Made by a program: the position numbers and the translations under genes
Shown: positions 36,135-44,972 of the stretch, in pieces
How positions within the stretch are numbered: the stretch's first letter is position 1
Layout of the letters: every line of letters begins with the position of its first letter
Notes under the pieces: generated by a model
The model's database searches: none
What the model saw: the letters and a program-made list of their open reading frames with translations, nothing else
What the model was told of the DNA's origin: nothing
NCBI GenBank assembly: GCA_052035235.1
Contig: JBPOHT010000046.1
Location: 1-64,000 of the forward strand
Reading direction: 5' to 3'
Length of the DNA: 64,000 nt
Source: Solimonas_A sp052035235
Lineage (GTDB): Bacteria; Pseudomonadota; Gammaproteobacteria; Nevskiales; Nevskiaceae

Positions 36135-36922
36135 AACAGCTCCAGCTTTCTCAGGATGGCCTCGCCGATCTGCCGGCGCTTGCCGATGTCCTGCTCGCCC
36201 TGCAGGTCGATATTGAGCGCGAAGCTGTAGACGCGTCCCTCGCGTTCCACCCATCCCACCCACCAGCCGATCTGCGGCTGCGTGCCGAAGACCCAGCCGG
36301 TCTTGCCGTAGAGAACGTCGCCGCCGCGGGTCTCGATTCTTGCAATGTCACGCACCGCGGCCTGGTGGGCCGCGGACACCGGCAGCTGGCCTTGCGCCAG
36401 GCGGGCGACGAAGCGGGCCTGTTCCACCGCGCTGATCCGTAGCGGTCCGTCGAGCCAGAAGCGGTCCACCACGGAGCCCGCATCCCGGTTGCCGTAATCC
36501 AGGCGCTGCAGCATGGCCTGCATGCGTGTCAGCCCGATGCGACGCGCGATCTCCTGGTAGACCGGCACGTTGGAGACCGGGAAGGCCTGGCGCATCGGCA
36601 TGTCCTGCTCCCAGGCCTTGAAGGGCTGGGGCTGGCCGCCGTAGGGGATGGTCTGGTCAATGTCGCGTACCGCGCCGGTCTCCAGCGCGATCAGGCTGTT
36701 GGCCAGCTTGAAGGTGGAGGCGGGGATGTAGCGCGTGTTCGCGCGCTCGGGGTTCACCAGCAGCAGGCGGTCGGCGCCGGCGTCATAGAGCACGAAGCAG
36801 CCGGGGGTGCCGCCGAACAGCGGCTCCAGGTCCGGACGCTCGTCGGTGAAGCCGGCCTGGGCGGGCAGGGTGCAGAAGCAGAGCAGGATCAGCAGGCGGC
36901 GCAGCACGGCGGCTCCATCCAT
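36131..36922 (-). CDS. Class D (OXA-type) beta-lactamase
   Basis: 263 residues from the ATG at 36922. A signal peptide (LLILLCFCTLPAQAG) leads to the mature enzyme. All class D motifs are visible: STFK (catalytic Ser near residue 76) in PASTFKLANSLI, SNV in FPVSNVPVYQE, YGN in LDYGNRDAG and KTG in YGKTGWVFG near 208. It would hydrolyse beta-lactams in the periplasm; spectrum cannot be told. It lies divergent from oxyR (66 bp between starts) in a core chromosomal setting without mobile elements, so it looks intrinsic. The open frame continues far upstream only as a shadow of oxyR. Confidence 0.92.
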   Translation of the reverse strand: MDGAAVLRRLLILLCFCTLPAQAGFTDERPDLEPLFGGTPGCFVLYDAGADRLLLVNPERANTRYIPASTFKLANSLIALETGAVRDIDQTIPYGGQPQPFKAWEQDMPMRQAFPVSNVPVYQEIARRIGLTRMQAMLQRLDYGNRDAGSVVDRFWLDGPLRISAVEQARFVARLAQGQLPVSAAHQAAVRDIARIETRGGDVLYGKTGWVFGTQPQIGWWVGWVEREGRVYSFALNIDLQGEQDIGKRRQIGEAILRKLELF

Positions 36923-36988
36923 GGGGCGGGCCGCAAGGATACCCGGGTATGGCTTTGCGCCGGGGCCGGCAGCGTTTAGGCTAGCCCC

Positions 36989-37936
36989 ATGACTCTCACC
37001 GAACTCCGTTACCTGGTGAACCTCGACAAGGAGCGCCACTTTGGCCGCGCCGCCGAGCGTTCCTTCGTGTCGCAGCCGACGCTGTCGGTGGCGGTGAAGA
37101 AGCTCGAGGACGAGCTCGGCGTGATCCTGTTCGAGCGCAACCGTGGCGAGGCCAAGCCCACGCCGGTGGGCGAGCGCATCATCACCCAGGCGCGCCGCGT
37201 GCTGGCCGAGTCCAAGCTGATCGAGGACCTGGCGCGCGAGGGCCGCGACGAGCTCAACGGGCCGCTGCGCTTCGGCGCGATCTATACGGTCGGCCCCTAC
37301 CTGTTGCCGGGCCTGGTGCCGCTGATGCGCGAGCGTGCGCCGCTGATGCCGCTGGTGATCGAGGAGAACTTCACCGCCAAGCTGCTGGAGCAGTTGCGCG
37401 ACAACGAGCTGGACGTGGCGCTGCTGGCGCTGCCGGTGGACCTGACGGGCCTGGCGGCCTGGCCGGTCTACGACGAGGATTTCGTGGTGCTGATCCCGCG
37501 AGACCATCACTGGGCCAACGAGAAGCAGATTCCGGCGCGCCAGCTCGCCGGCGAGCCCTTGCTGCTGCTGGGGTCTGGCCACTGCTTCCGCGAGCAGGTG
37601 ATCGAGGCCTGCCCCAAGTGCGTGGAGCCGGACGGCGCCGGCCCGCGCCCACAGACCGGCAGCAGCCTGGAGACCATCCGCCACATGGTGGTCGGCGGCC
37701 TGGGCATTACCGTGCTGCCGCGCGCCTCGGTGGAGAACCGCAGCGAGGATCCGGGGCACCTGCTGTCCAAGCCCTTCGTGCAGCCGGGACCGCATCGGCG
37801 CATCGCGCTGATCTGGCGCAAGTCCTGGCCGCGCCGCAAGGCCATTGCCGTGCTGCGCCAGGCGATCCTGGAGTCCGGCATGAAGGGCGTCAGCTACCTG
37901 CCGGACGCCGAACTGCAGGAAGACGGCAAGCACTGA
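36989..37936 (+). CDS. oxyR: Hydrogen-peroxide-sensing transcriptional regulator OxyR
   Basis: 315 residues, LysR family. An N-terminal winged helix (MTLTELRYLVNLDKERHFGRAAERSFVSQPTLS) is followed by the effector domain with the redox cysteines in GHCFREQVIEACPK, at exactly C199 and C208, the E. coli OxyR numbering. Oxidation to a disulfide switches the regulator. Divergent from the class D beta-lactamase; the shared 66-bp gap may carry an OxyR autoregulatory site, which I could not pick out. Confidence 0.96.
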   Translation: MTLTELRYLVNLDKERHFGRAAERSFVSQPTLSVAVKKLEDELGVILFERNRGEAKPTPVGERIITQARRVLAESKLIEDLAREGRDELNGPLRFGAIYTVGPYLLPGLVPLMRERAPLMPLVIEENFTAKLLEQLRDNELDVALLALPVDLTGLAAWPVYDEDFVVLIPRDHHWANEKQIPARQLAGEPLLLLGSGHCFREQVIEACPKCVEPDGAGPRPQTGSSLETIRHMVVGGLGITVLPRASVENRSEDPGHLLSKPFVQPGPHRRIALIWRKSWPRRKAIAVLRQAILESGMKGVSYLPDAELQEDGKH

Positions 37937-37958
37937 GGCTTGCCGCGAGGCCCCTCGC

Positions 37959-38879
37959 TTACTGCAGCGTCGCCGCCTGTGCCGCCGGCGAGCGGGCCAG
38001 GTAGGCCAGTGCCTGCTGCGTGTCGCCCTCGGTGGCGGGGTGGAAGCGCGGCGAGATCCAGCGCAGCGCACCGGCCAGCAGGAAGCTCAGCGGCGGGATG
38101 TTCTCCGTGCGGCGGCCCACGCGCTCCAGTTCCACCAGCAGGCGCAGCAGCGAGCGCCGCGCCATGCGGCGGCTGGCTCGGTCGTCGCGGTCCTGCGCGG
38201 CCAGCTCGCGGTAGCCGTCGAGCAGGAAGTGGATGAATAGCGGGAACACCGCCGCCATCAGCACCTGGCGGCTGACGTAGAAGCCCAGCTGCGTGCGGCA
38301 GAGATGCTCGAACAGGTCGTAGGCAACGCAGCGGTGCTCCACTTCCTCGGCCAGATGCCAGCGGAACAGGTCGGCCATCACCGGGTCGGCCTTGTCCCAG
38401 GTCTTGTTGTCCATGGCCCACTGCCCGAGCATGCCGGTGAAGTGCTCGATGGCGGCGATCAGCCCCACGCGCAGCACCAGCCAGTAGCGCTTCAGCGGCT
38501 CGCGCTGCATTTGCTTGAGGCCGAAGGGCGCATCGCCCAGCACCTCGCCGAACAGGCGGTCGGCGCGCGCGAGGAAGGCCTCGGTCTGCAGTTCGTGGCG
38601 TTTGAGGTAAGCCTGTGCGCCGATATGGGCGCGCGCATGCCAGGCCTCCTGGCGGATGAAGCCCTCGACATCCTGGCGCAGGCGCTCGTCGCGGATCAGT
38701 GGTAGTGCCTGGTTATAGACGCGGCAGAACCACAGCTCGCCAGCGGGCAGCAGCAGGTGGATGCCGTTGACCAGGTGCGTGGAGAAGGCGTCGCCGGGAA
38801 TCCAGTGCAGCGGCGTGTCGCTGAAATCGAAGCGGGCGCGGCGCGCCTTCAGCGGATGCTGCTCGGTGCTGCTGTTCAT
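37959..38879 (-). CDS. Metal-dependent hydrolase family protein (PF10118)
   Basis: 306 residues. The pattern RFDFSDTPLHWIPGDAFSTHLVNGIHLLLPAGELWFCRVYN, RQEAWHARAHIGAQAYLK and WHLAEEVEHRCVAYD with E/H residues spaced as in ferritin-like di-metal helices fits the PF10118 predicted metal-dependent hydrolases. The activity of the family is not established. It is convergent with oxyR and ends 22 bp from it. Its 5' end abuts the truncated hydrolase-gene duplicate. Confidence 0.8.
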   Translation of the reverse strand: MNSSTEQHPLKARRARFDFSDTPLHWIPGDAFSTHLVNGIHLLLPAGELWFCRVYNQALPLIRDERLRQDVEGFIRQEAWHARAHIGAQAYLKRHELQTEAFLARADRLFGEVLGDAPFGLKQMQREPLKRYWLVLRVGLIAAIEHFTGMLGQWAMDNKTWDKADPVMADLFRWHLAEEVEHRCVAYDLFEHLCRTQLGFYVSRQVLMAAVFPLFIHFLLDGYRELAAQDRDDRASRRMARRSLLRLLVELERVGRRTENIPPLSFLLAGALRWISPRFHPATEGDTQQALAYLARSPAAQAATLQ

Positions 38880-38892
38880 GATGTTTCGGACT

Positions 38893-39100
38893 CCGACAGG
38901 CGACTCGTCATGTCGAAATATTTACATCGCTCAATGGCACATTGCAAGAGTGATTCGATGAATCGCGGTTCTTCGCCCTATCTTGGCTGGCAAAACAAGG
39001 CCACGAAGATCCAGGGGGAGTCATGAGCGAGGATGCGCCCCGGCGTTTCAGGACAAATTCCTGTGGCAGTTGCGTGCCGAGGGCCAGAAGCTGCAAGTAG
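38893..39100 (+). pseudogene. Truncated, frameshifted copy of the alpha/beta-hydrolase gene and its upstream region
   Basis: The sequence matches 48323-48515 at about 85% by eye: CATGTCGAAATATTTACATC, GATTCGATGA, CTATCTTGG, AAAACAAGG, GATCCAGGGGGAG, then ATGAGCGAGGATGC. The reading frame (MSEDAPRRFR...) loses one G relative to the intact gene and stops at 39100 after 25 codons; homology ends near 39092. It is a remnant of a second allele of the gene now intact at 48452. It marks the left border of the glycan island. Confidence 0.85.
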
Positions 39101-39172
39101 CGTGGCTTTGCCAGATTCGTCAGGGGCGGCAGGGAGCAGCGGTGATCGCGACAGCGGCATTGCGCTGGCTGC

Positions 39173-41026
39173 TCAGGGACATCCAGCCAACTTGTCTACG
39201 AACACTCGACTGATGGCATTCTGAACGAGAGGCTCTGCAAGGGCGTATCGGAGCAACTCTTCCTTCTTGGCGATGTCCTCGTGCTCGAAGGGGGCCCCAT
39301 GCGCATCAACGCAACAATGTTCGAAATTCTGGTAGTCGATACACACCCGGAAACGCTCGTGCGCGATGGCTACCGCCGAGCGTGGCCACGACCGCCAGCC
39401 ATTGACATTCAGGGTGTAGTGAATCCGGGAGGCGGGCACGGGCTTGAAGAGATCGAAGCCATCCGAGGTGGATTCCTTCCGGAGGTCGATCTCGAGAAAA
39501 CGGGCGACCGTCGGGACGATATCGATCAAGGACGTCAGGCCATGGACATTGGATGCCAACGTATCCCGTTGGCTGGACGGAACACTGTCGGGAAGCCTGA
39601 TCAGGAACAAGGGATTGATGACCCCACCGCCGAGATTGGTCAATCGCGACAGGTTTCCAATGGCCTCCTCAGCTGCTTGGGGCGCCTCTCCATGATCGCC
39701 GACAGAAAGGATCAGTGATGAGTCGTAGCGCCCGGAATCCTTCAATGCAGCGAAAATCATTCCGTGGCATTGCTCTGCGATATAGGTCGCCCGCTGCGAG
39801 CGTGCGGTGAGGTCAGCAGGAATTTCGATCTTGCTGTCTGCCTGAAACGGGATGTGCAGGCTGTTCAAGTAGACCACGACGCACACAGGGTCGGAGGTCT
39901 GCTGAAGGCGCTCGCACAGGTCCTCGACCACGAGAATGTCATCACAATTGAGTTCGTTGATGAGGGGGTACTTCTTCTCGAGAGGTCCCAGGACTTCATC
40001 GATCGAGTCAAGCAAGAAGAACTGATCGAAATTAGCCCACTGCAGGGTGCATGAAGTGACCAGCAGGGTTTTCAAGCCCGCCGCTTTCGCCACATCGAAT
40101 AGCGTGGGCAGATGATGCAGCCGGTCGGCGCTTCGCTGAGGTGCACATCCCGTCATGAGGCAGGGGATGCTGATGTCCGTGCAGGTGCTGGCGGTCAGTG
40201 CGTCCTGAAACACCACCCAGCGTTCGGCATCCCCCGCCAACTCGACCAGTGCTTGGCTAAGGAGCTTGTGACTGTCTTGCGAGGACGCCGCGCTGGCCCC
40301 GGCTGATTCGTTGATGATCAAGATAATGCTTTTCGACCTGCTGGAATCACCGCCGCCAGGCAGGCCATGAACAATCCGCTGCGCTTGTTTCAGCCGGCTT
40401 GTGGGTGGCGTCTGGTCGAGTCCGATGAAAGCAGACTCTGCATGACTCAGCCTGAGTCGCGGCTTGGTCCACCAACGCAGCAAAGCGATGAGCGTGGCCA
40501 CCGCGGTAGCGACGGCCATTAAATCTCCGGCAAGTCGCTCCAGTGGCGCAAGATGGACCGAGAGGCAAAACCACAGGCCAACGATAAAGAAGTATCTGAA
40601 ATTCGCCCACGGAAAAAACTCCCGGGCGTAGGTCCAGCTCGATGACCAGCCATTATGGTCTGCCGGCTTGATCGGCAAGTGGCGCAGGACCTTCCACGCC
40701 GGCAGCTTGAAGTAGCGAAAGCTGAGATAGCTTCCGGTCTCTACGAATGCCCAGAGGCCAGCGCCAGTGACAAGTACTGCAAGCTGCATGAGTCTAGAAT
40801 CAAGGCTGCAGGAAACAACCCATGTCAGAGCCAACGGGAAAAGAGCTCTCATGAAAACGCCCTGCAACTGCTGCAGGAGGAAGTTGAAACTGTTCGACTC
40901 TCTGGCATGAGCCTTGACGACGGGGCGAACCAAGAGGAGCAAGAACAGGGTCAATATAGAAACAAAAAGCAGATGCTCCGGCATTGCTATCCAACCAGCG
41001 TGAGTTTCATTTTCGGACTCCAGCAC
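39173..41026 (-). CDS. Inner-membrane sulfatase-fold transferase (phosphoethanolamine/phosphoglycerol transferase-like)
   Basis: 617 residues. Several N-terminal membrane helices (first about 20-34, last about 168-190) anchor a periplasmic alkaline-phosphatase-superfamily domain with IINESAG (metal Glu, near 239), STCTDISIPCLMTG with the likely Thr nucleophile (near 279), NSLHIPF and SVGDHGE (near 443). This is the layout of EptA/OpgE-type enzymes that move a phospholipid head group onto a glycan or lipid; the acceptor is unknown. It starts 3 bp after the methyltransferase stop and ends a tight four-gene operon. The C-terminal VDKLAGCP is near the left border of the island. GC is lower than in the flanks. 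Confidence 0.8.
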   Translation of the reverse strand: MLESENETHAGWIAMPEHLLFVSILTLFLLLLVRPVVKAHARESNSFNFLLQQLQGVFMRALFPLALTWVVSCSLDSRLMQLAVLVTGAGLWAFVETGSYLSFRYFKLPAWKVLRHLPIKPADHNGWSSSWTYAREFFPWANFRYFFIVGLWFCLSVHLAPLERLAGDLMAVATAVATLIALLRWWTKPRLRLSHAESAFIGLDQTPPTSRLKQAQRIVHGLPGGGDSSRSKSIILIINESAGASAASSQDSHKLLSQALVELAGDAERWVVFQDALTASTCTDISIPCLMTGCAPQRSADRLHHLPTLFDVAKAAGLKTLLVTSCTLQWANFDQFFLLDSIDEVLGPLEKKYPLINELNCDDILVVEDLCERLQQTSDPVCVVVYLNSLHIPFQADSKIEIPADLTARSQRATYIAEQCHGMIFAALKDSGRYDSSLILSVGDHGEAPQAAEEAIGNLSRLTNLGGGVINPLFLIRLPDSVPSSQRDTLASNVHGLTSLIDIVPTVARFLEIDLRKESTSDGFDLFKPVPASRIHYTLNVNGWRSWPRSAVAIAHERFRVCIDYQNFEHCCVDAHGAPFEHEDIAKKEELLRYALAEPLVQNAISRVFVDKLAGCP

Positions 41027-41029
41027 GTT

Positions 41030-41617
41030 TCACCGGGCAGCACTGATTTCATAAACACGCGCCGGAGGGAAGTTGAGCCACACGGTGCCAACATGGTCTG
41101 AAACAAGCTCAAGATCGGAAAGAACCGAAGCCGGAACCGGGCATCGTAGCCCATAGCTGAACTGATAGAACTTGCCGGATCGGCCCAGTAAATTGAATGA
41201 TTCCTGCAGGATCATCTTGCGATCTTTATAAGACATGGAAAGCAAGGGCAAGCTGCTGAGAACGATACTCGGCTGCAGCCGATGAAGATCGACAGTCGCT
41301 TCTAGCTCACGCACATCACATTGAATGATGTTCGCATGAGGGAATTCCCGGCGCAGATGGCGCACGAAATTACCATCAATCTCGACGAGGGTCATATTCT
41401 TCTGACTGAATCCGCGTCTGATCAGGGCGTGAGTTATTGCGCCAGTCCCAACGCCTAACTCGACGATGTGGGTATCCGTACGGAATATTCTCTCCGTCAT
41501 GAGATTCGCAAGTGCTGCGCTGGAGGATACGGGCGTTCCGATCTTCATGGGATCGGACAACCAGTTCAAGAAAAACGCGGAATCACGGAAGGTTTTTCTG
41601 AATTTCCGCATGCTCAT
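41030..41617 (-). CDS. Phospholipid N-methyltransferase-like enzyme (COG3963 type)
   Basis: 195 residues; the start may be the ATG at 41617 or the one two codons later. A class I AdoMet site VELGVGTGAITHALI is followed by LVEIDGNFVRHLRREFP, the family segment SSLPLLSMSYKDRKMILQE, FYQFSYGLRCPVP and the end GTVWLNFPPARVYEI. This series is the signature of PmtA-type phosphatidylethanolamine N-methyltransferases. Its start lies inside the 3' end of the flippase gene (35-bp overlap) and the transferase starts 3 bp downstream. Substrate here is inferred. Confidence 0.82.
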   Translation of the reverse strand: MSMRKFRKTFRDSAFFLNWLSDPMKIGTPVSSSAALANLMTERIFRTDTHIVELGVGTGAITHALIRRGFSQKNMTLVEIDGNFVRHLRREFPHANIIQCDVRELEATVDLHRLQPSIVLSSLPLLSMSYKDRKMILQESFNLLGRSGKFYQFSYGLRCPVPASVLSDLELVSDHVGTVWLNFPPARVYEISAAR

Positions 41618-43418
41618 TTCGAACCTCGCCGCTTACCATGCTTCTGAACGTCGCACTGTTGTCCAGCAACTGCTGATAAGTTCCCTCCTCAGTCACTTTT
41701 CCGCCGTCCAAAACCACGATCTTCGTACAGCGCTTTATGGTCGTCAGGCGATGCGCGATGATCACGGTAGTGACATGTCCTGCAAGCGCTTCGAGCGCGT
41801 CGATCACGATGCGCTCTGTGACATTGTCGAGGGCGCTCGTGGCCTCATCAAGGACAAGTACTTTCGGATTCTTGTAAAGGGCTCTGGCGATGGCGATACG
41901 CTGGCGCTGCCCGCCCGATAGGCGAACCCCCTTTTCTCCCACGATCGTATCGTAGCCCTTAGGGAGGCAGTGGCAAACAAATTCATGCAGCTGTGCCGCG
42001 ATGGCTGCACGCTCGACGGCACGCCGATCAATTTGATCTGCATCGATTCCAAAGGCGATATTGGAGGCCACGGTGTCGTTCGACAGATAAATCTGCTGCG
42101 GGACGTAACCGATCGTGCTTCTCCATCGCGCGATGTTCGATGGGGTGATCACTTCGCCGTCGACAGTCACCTGCCCGTCCTGGGGCGATAGCAAGCCTAT
42201 CAGTATGGCACTCGCCGTCGACTTGCCGCTGCCGCTTTTTCCCACGATGCCAACGCTGGTGCCAGCCTTGATGCTCAATGTAAGCCCTTCCAATGTCGGG
42301 TTGGCCGAAGAAGGGTATGTGAAGTGAACGCCGTCCAGGCAAACCTCCCCATGGAAGCTGAGCGGCTGAACCGTACCGGCCCTCGTCTCAGGGGGCTGAA
42401 GCAACTTGAATTGCTCATACAGCGCTGCCAGGGCGGGCATGTTGGTGCGGGCCTCAGACAAGTTGGAGTATATCTGCTGAAGCGCCGGCATCAGACGGTA
42501 TGCCGCGAAGGCATACAACGCGGCAAGCGGGATCGCTGCCACTATCGAATCTGTACGTGCGATGGAGTATCCAACCATCAGCAACATCCCGCCGATCGCG
42601 ATTAACTCGACGACTGAACGGGGTAACTGCACGAAGGCCTGAGCATTTGCTTGGTTGACCGCATAGGAAAGTGATTGGGCGGAGAATCTCGAGACGAAGC
42701 CCTGCTCGAGCCCCCCGATCTTGATCTCCTTGGCGGCATTGAGAGCATCTGAAGCGATCAGATGTCGTTTCTCGTTGGCATCGAAATGACTATGCCCGAT
42801 TCGATCCAGGCGGGGCTTCACGTACTTGTACAGAACCAGGTAGACGACCCCGAATACTGAGCCGGCGACCAGCGCAGCCTTGGGGTCGGCCAGAAGGATC
42901 AAGCCGAACAGCAGTAGCGTAACGACCATCTGCGAGCAGGCAACCATCAAGGGAAGCAGGATGCCCTGCACGACCTGATGTATGTCAGAAAGCAAGGTCT
43001 TCCCAAGCGCGGCAGTGTCCTGCTGTAGGAGCCACAAGTACGGCCGGTCCAGGAAACTGGCAAAGAGCTTCCTGGCGATGAGGTACTCCTGCAGAAGGCA
43101 GAATCTAATCTGGAAATACTGGGTGAGCGCCTTGAATATCTGGGCCAAGGTGATGCTAACGAATGCCAGAACGCCGAGAAATTCCAGAAAGTCCCTATGC
43201 GTGTCGAACTGAAGAGCTACAAATGCCGATTGGAGGACAGGGTTCGTTTGAATCAGCGTAGGGCCGGCCAAGACGGCTGTGAACGGCAGTATCGAAGCCA
43301 CGCTGACTACCTGCAGACACGCGTTGAGGACCACCAGCAGCAGCAACAATGCCGCGCGACGCCGATCACTATGGCTCAGCAGGACCCTGAACTTCGCGAT
43401 GACGCCGACTGATTTCAT
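41583..43418 (-). CDS. PglK-like ABC transporter (fused permease-ATPase)
   Basis: 611 residues. Six membrane helices (about 1-330; NACLQVVSVASILPFTAVLA typical of PglK/WlaB flippases) and an ATPase domain: Walker A GIVGKSGSGKSTAS near 391, Q-loop YVPQQIYL, signature RLSGGQRQRIAIARAL near 498 and Walker B VLVLDEATSALD near 521. PglK-type exporters flip lipid-linked oligosaccharides to the periplasm. The stop overlaps the methyltransferase start; the start overlaps the glycosyltransferase stop by 4 bp. Confidence 0.9.
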   Translation of the reverse strand: MKSVGVIAKFRVLLSHSDRRRAALLLLLVVLNACLQVVSVASILPFTAVLAGPTLIQTNPVLQSAFVALQFDTHRDFLEFLGVLAFVSITLAQIFKALTQYFQIRFCLLQEYLIARKLFASFLDRPYLWLLQQDTAALGKTLLSDIHQVVQGILLPLMVACSQMVVTLLLFGLILLADPKAALVAGSVFGVVYLVLYKYVKPRLDRIGHSHFDANEKRHLIASDALNAAKEIKIGGLEQGFVSRFSAQSLSYAVNQANAQAFVQLPRSVVELIAIGGMLLMVGYSIARTDSIVAAIPLAALYAFAAYRLMPALQQIYSNLSEARTNMPALAALYEQFKLLQPPETRAGTVQPLSFHGEVCLDGVHFTYPSSANPTLEGLTLSIKAGTSVGIVGKSGSGKSTASAILIGLLSPQDGQVTVDGEVITPSNIARWRSTIGYVPQQIYLSNDTVASNIAFGIDADQIDRRAVERAAIAAQLHEFVCHCLPKGYDTIVGEKGVRLSGGQRQRIAIARALYKNPKVLVLDEATSALDNVTERIVIDALEALAGHVTTVIIAHRLTTIKRCTKIVVLDGGKVTEEGTYQQLLDNSATFRSMVSGEVRNEHAEIQKNLP

Positions 43419-44818
43419 GGCATTTCCAATGCTTGAACTGCATCGCTTGCTTTGGATGCAGCCATGCGACTTCCGGCCACGGGTTCAGGCAGCAACCGCT
43501 GACGGCAGGTCAGCGAGTCGACGACACTGGAAAGTTCGGCGGCGAAGTGGGCCCAGGTTCGCAGCTCCACCTCAGCGAAGCCGTACGTATGCCGCCTCAA
43601 AACGTCCGCCAGTTGAAGACTGTTGCCGCATTCGAAATAGGTCACGTTCCGGTTACCGAGTTCACGAAATATTGGAATGTCGGAGGCAATGACGGGCGTC
43701 CGGAAATGCTGTGCCTCCCACATGGGAATTCCAAATCCCTCGTCGTCGGAGGCAAAAATGCAGGCTGACGCTTGCATATAGAGGCCTGCCAGGGTCTCAT
43801 CGGAAACCTCGCCTAGCAGCTTGAGATAGGGCGGTGCAGGAAGGCTGCCGTCGATGATCTTCTTGATTCGTCCTGTGGCGGGCACATTGCTTCCAGCCAC
43901 GATCAAGCGCAGCTTCTGATGGCCTGATGCGTAGAGTTCGTCGAAAGCCTGAAGCACGAGGTTATGGCCCTTGCGTTCCGCCAGGCTTCCGACCATCAAG
44001 AACACGTTGGATTCCCGCTTGTGCCGGTCTTCGGCGCGGTCGCGGAAGCCGCCTCGCCCCTTCGGTCCATCGGCTCCCAGGTGAATGACCCTGAATTTTC
44101 GATGGTCGACGGTTGGAAGGTGCTTCTTGATCTTGTTCAACTGATCCTGGCTTACCACCAGGTTCTGGCTCGACAAGGCCGCCAGCGATATAAGCCTCTT
44201 CTTGAAGATAAATTTTCTGATCAAATTTGACCATTGCGGCCTGAGCATCGGAATAAGGTCGTGCACCAGCAGTACTGTCTTCCCGCCACGATCTGTGAGC
44301 CAGCGCGCTGCCGATTCAATATCCAGATAGGGCGGCCAAAAGGCGTCCATGAGAAGCACGACATCTTGCTCAGTCACGTCTATGGGGTTGGGCTGCACGG
44401 ATGCATGGTTGACCCACTTGTTCTTCTTGCGGATTGCGATCAGCGCCGAGTAGACGTTGATCAGCAGAAACGCGATGGGCTTGAATTTCTTGATTCGGTA
44501 TTTGACTTCCCTCCATCGGGATTCGAACTTCAGCTCCTCTGGGTGATTTCCCACAGTCTCGAAAACCGCCATCAGAGATCGGCATTCCTCGCCTTTCAGC
44601 TCATGGAATTTTCCGTTATATGCCACCACTGGAATGACCGGGCGGTCGCGTTCAATCCGTTGAAGCTCTGCGACCGCCTCACGCAATACTCGCTGAATGC
44701 CGGTCGCGGATCTTGAGTGAAACCACTCGCTGACATCGACATAGATTGCCGGCCTTAGCCGCTTCACTTGAGAGTCTGTCTCGCTGATTATCATTTGAGA
44801 AAAGTCGGGGGCCTTCAT
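43415..44818 (-). CDS. Family 4 glycosyltransferase
   Basis: 467 residues. GT-B fold: an N-terminal acceptor part with PAIYVDVSEWFHSRSATGIQ and LVHDLIPMLRPQW, and a C-terminal nucleotide-sugar part with VGSLAERKGHNLVLQAF, RLIVAGSNVP and the GT4 E-x7-E signature EGFGIPMWEA. The signature fits GDP-mannose- or rhamnose-using enzymes in surface-glycan loci. It is the first gene of the four-gene operon and lies 154 bp downstream of manC, whose product makes GDP-mannose. That gap shows no recognisable feature. Confidence 0.88.
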   Translation of the reverse strand: MKAPDFSQMIISETDSQVKRLRPAIYVDVSEWFHSRSATGIQRVLREAVAELQRIERDRPVIPVVAYNGKFHELKGEECRSLMAVFETVGNHPEELKFESRWREVKYRIKKFKPIAFLLINVYSALIAIRKKNKWVNHASVQPNPIDVTEQDVVLLMDAFWPPYLDIESAARWLTDRGGKTVLLVHDLIPMLRPQWSNLIRKFIFKKRLISLAALSSQNLVVSQDQLNKIKKHLPTVDHRKFRVIHLGADGPKGRGGFRDRAEDRHKRESNVFLMVGSLAERKGHNLVLQAFDELYASGHQKLRLIVAGSNVPATGRIKKIIDGSLPAPPYLKLLGEVSDETLAGLYMQASACIFASDDEGFGIPMWEAQHFRTPVIASDIPIFRELGNRNVTYFECGNSLQLADVLRRHTYGFAEVELRTWAHFAAELSSVVDSLTCRQRLLPEPVAGSRMAASKASDAVQALEMP

Positions 44819-44972
44819 GGACGACGGGGGCGGATAAGGTTTATGGCATACGGCTGATTGACGGATTCAGCGCGTACCCGGTGATAAGCCCTTCCTGCTG
44901 GGCGCACGATGGCCGTTGACTGGTAGCTGCCGCGGAGCAATCCAGCTTGCGTCGAGATCCTCGCGGTGCGCG

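Noticed and set aside
36923..38071. Upstream extension of the beta-lactamase frame
   Set aside because: The extension is antisense to oxyR; the signal peptide beginning at 36922 sets the real start.
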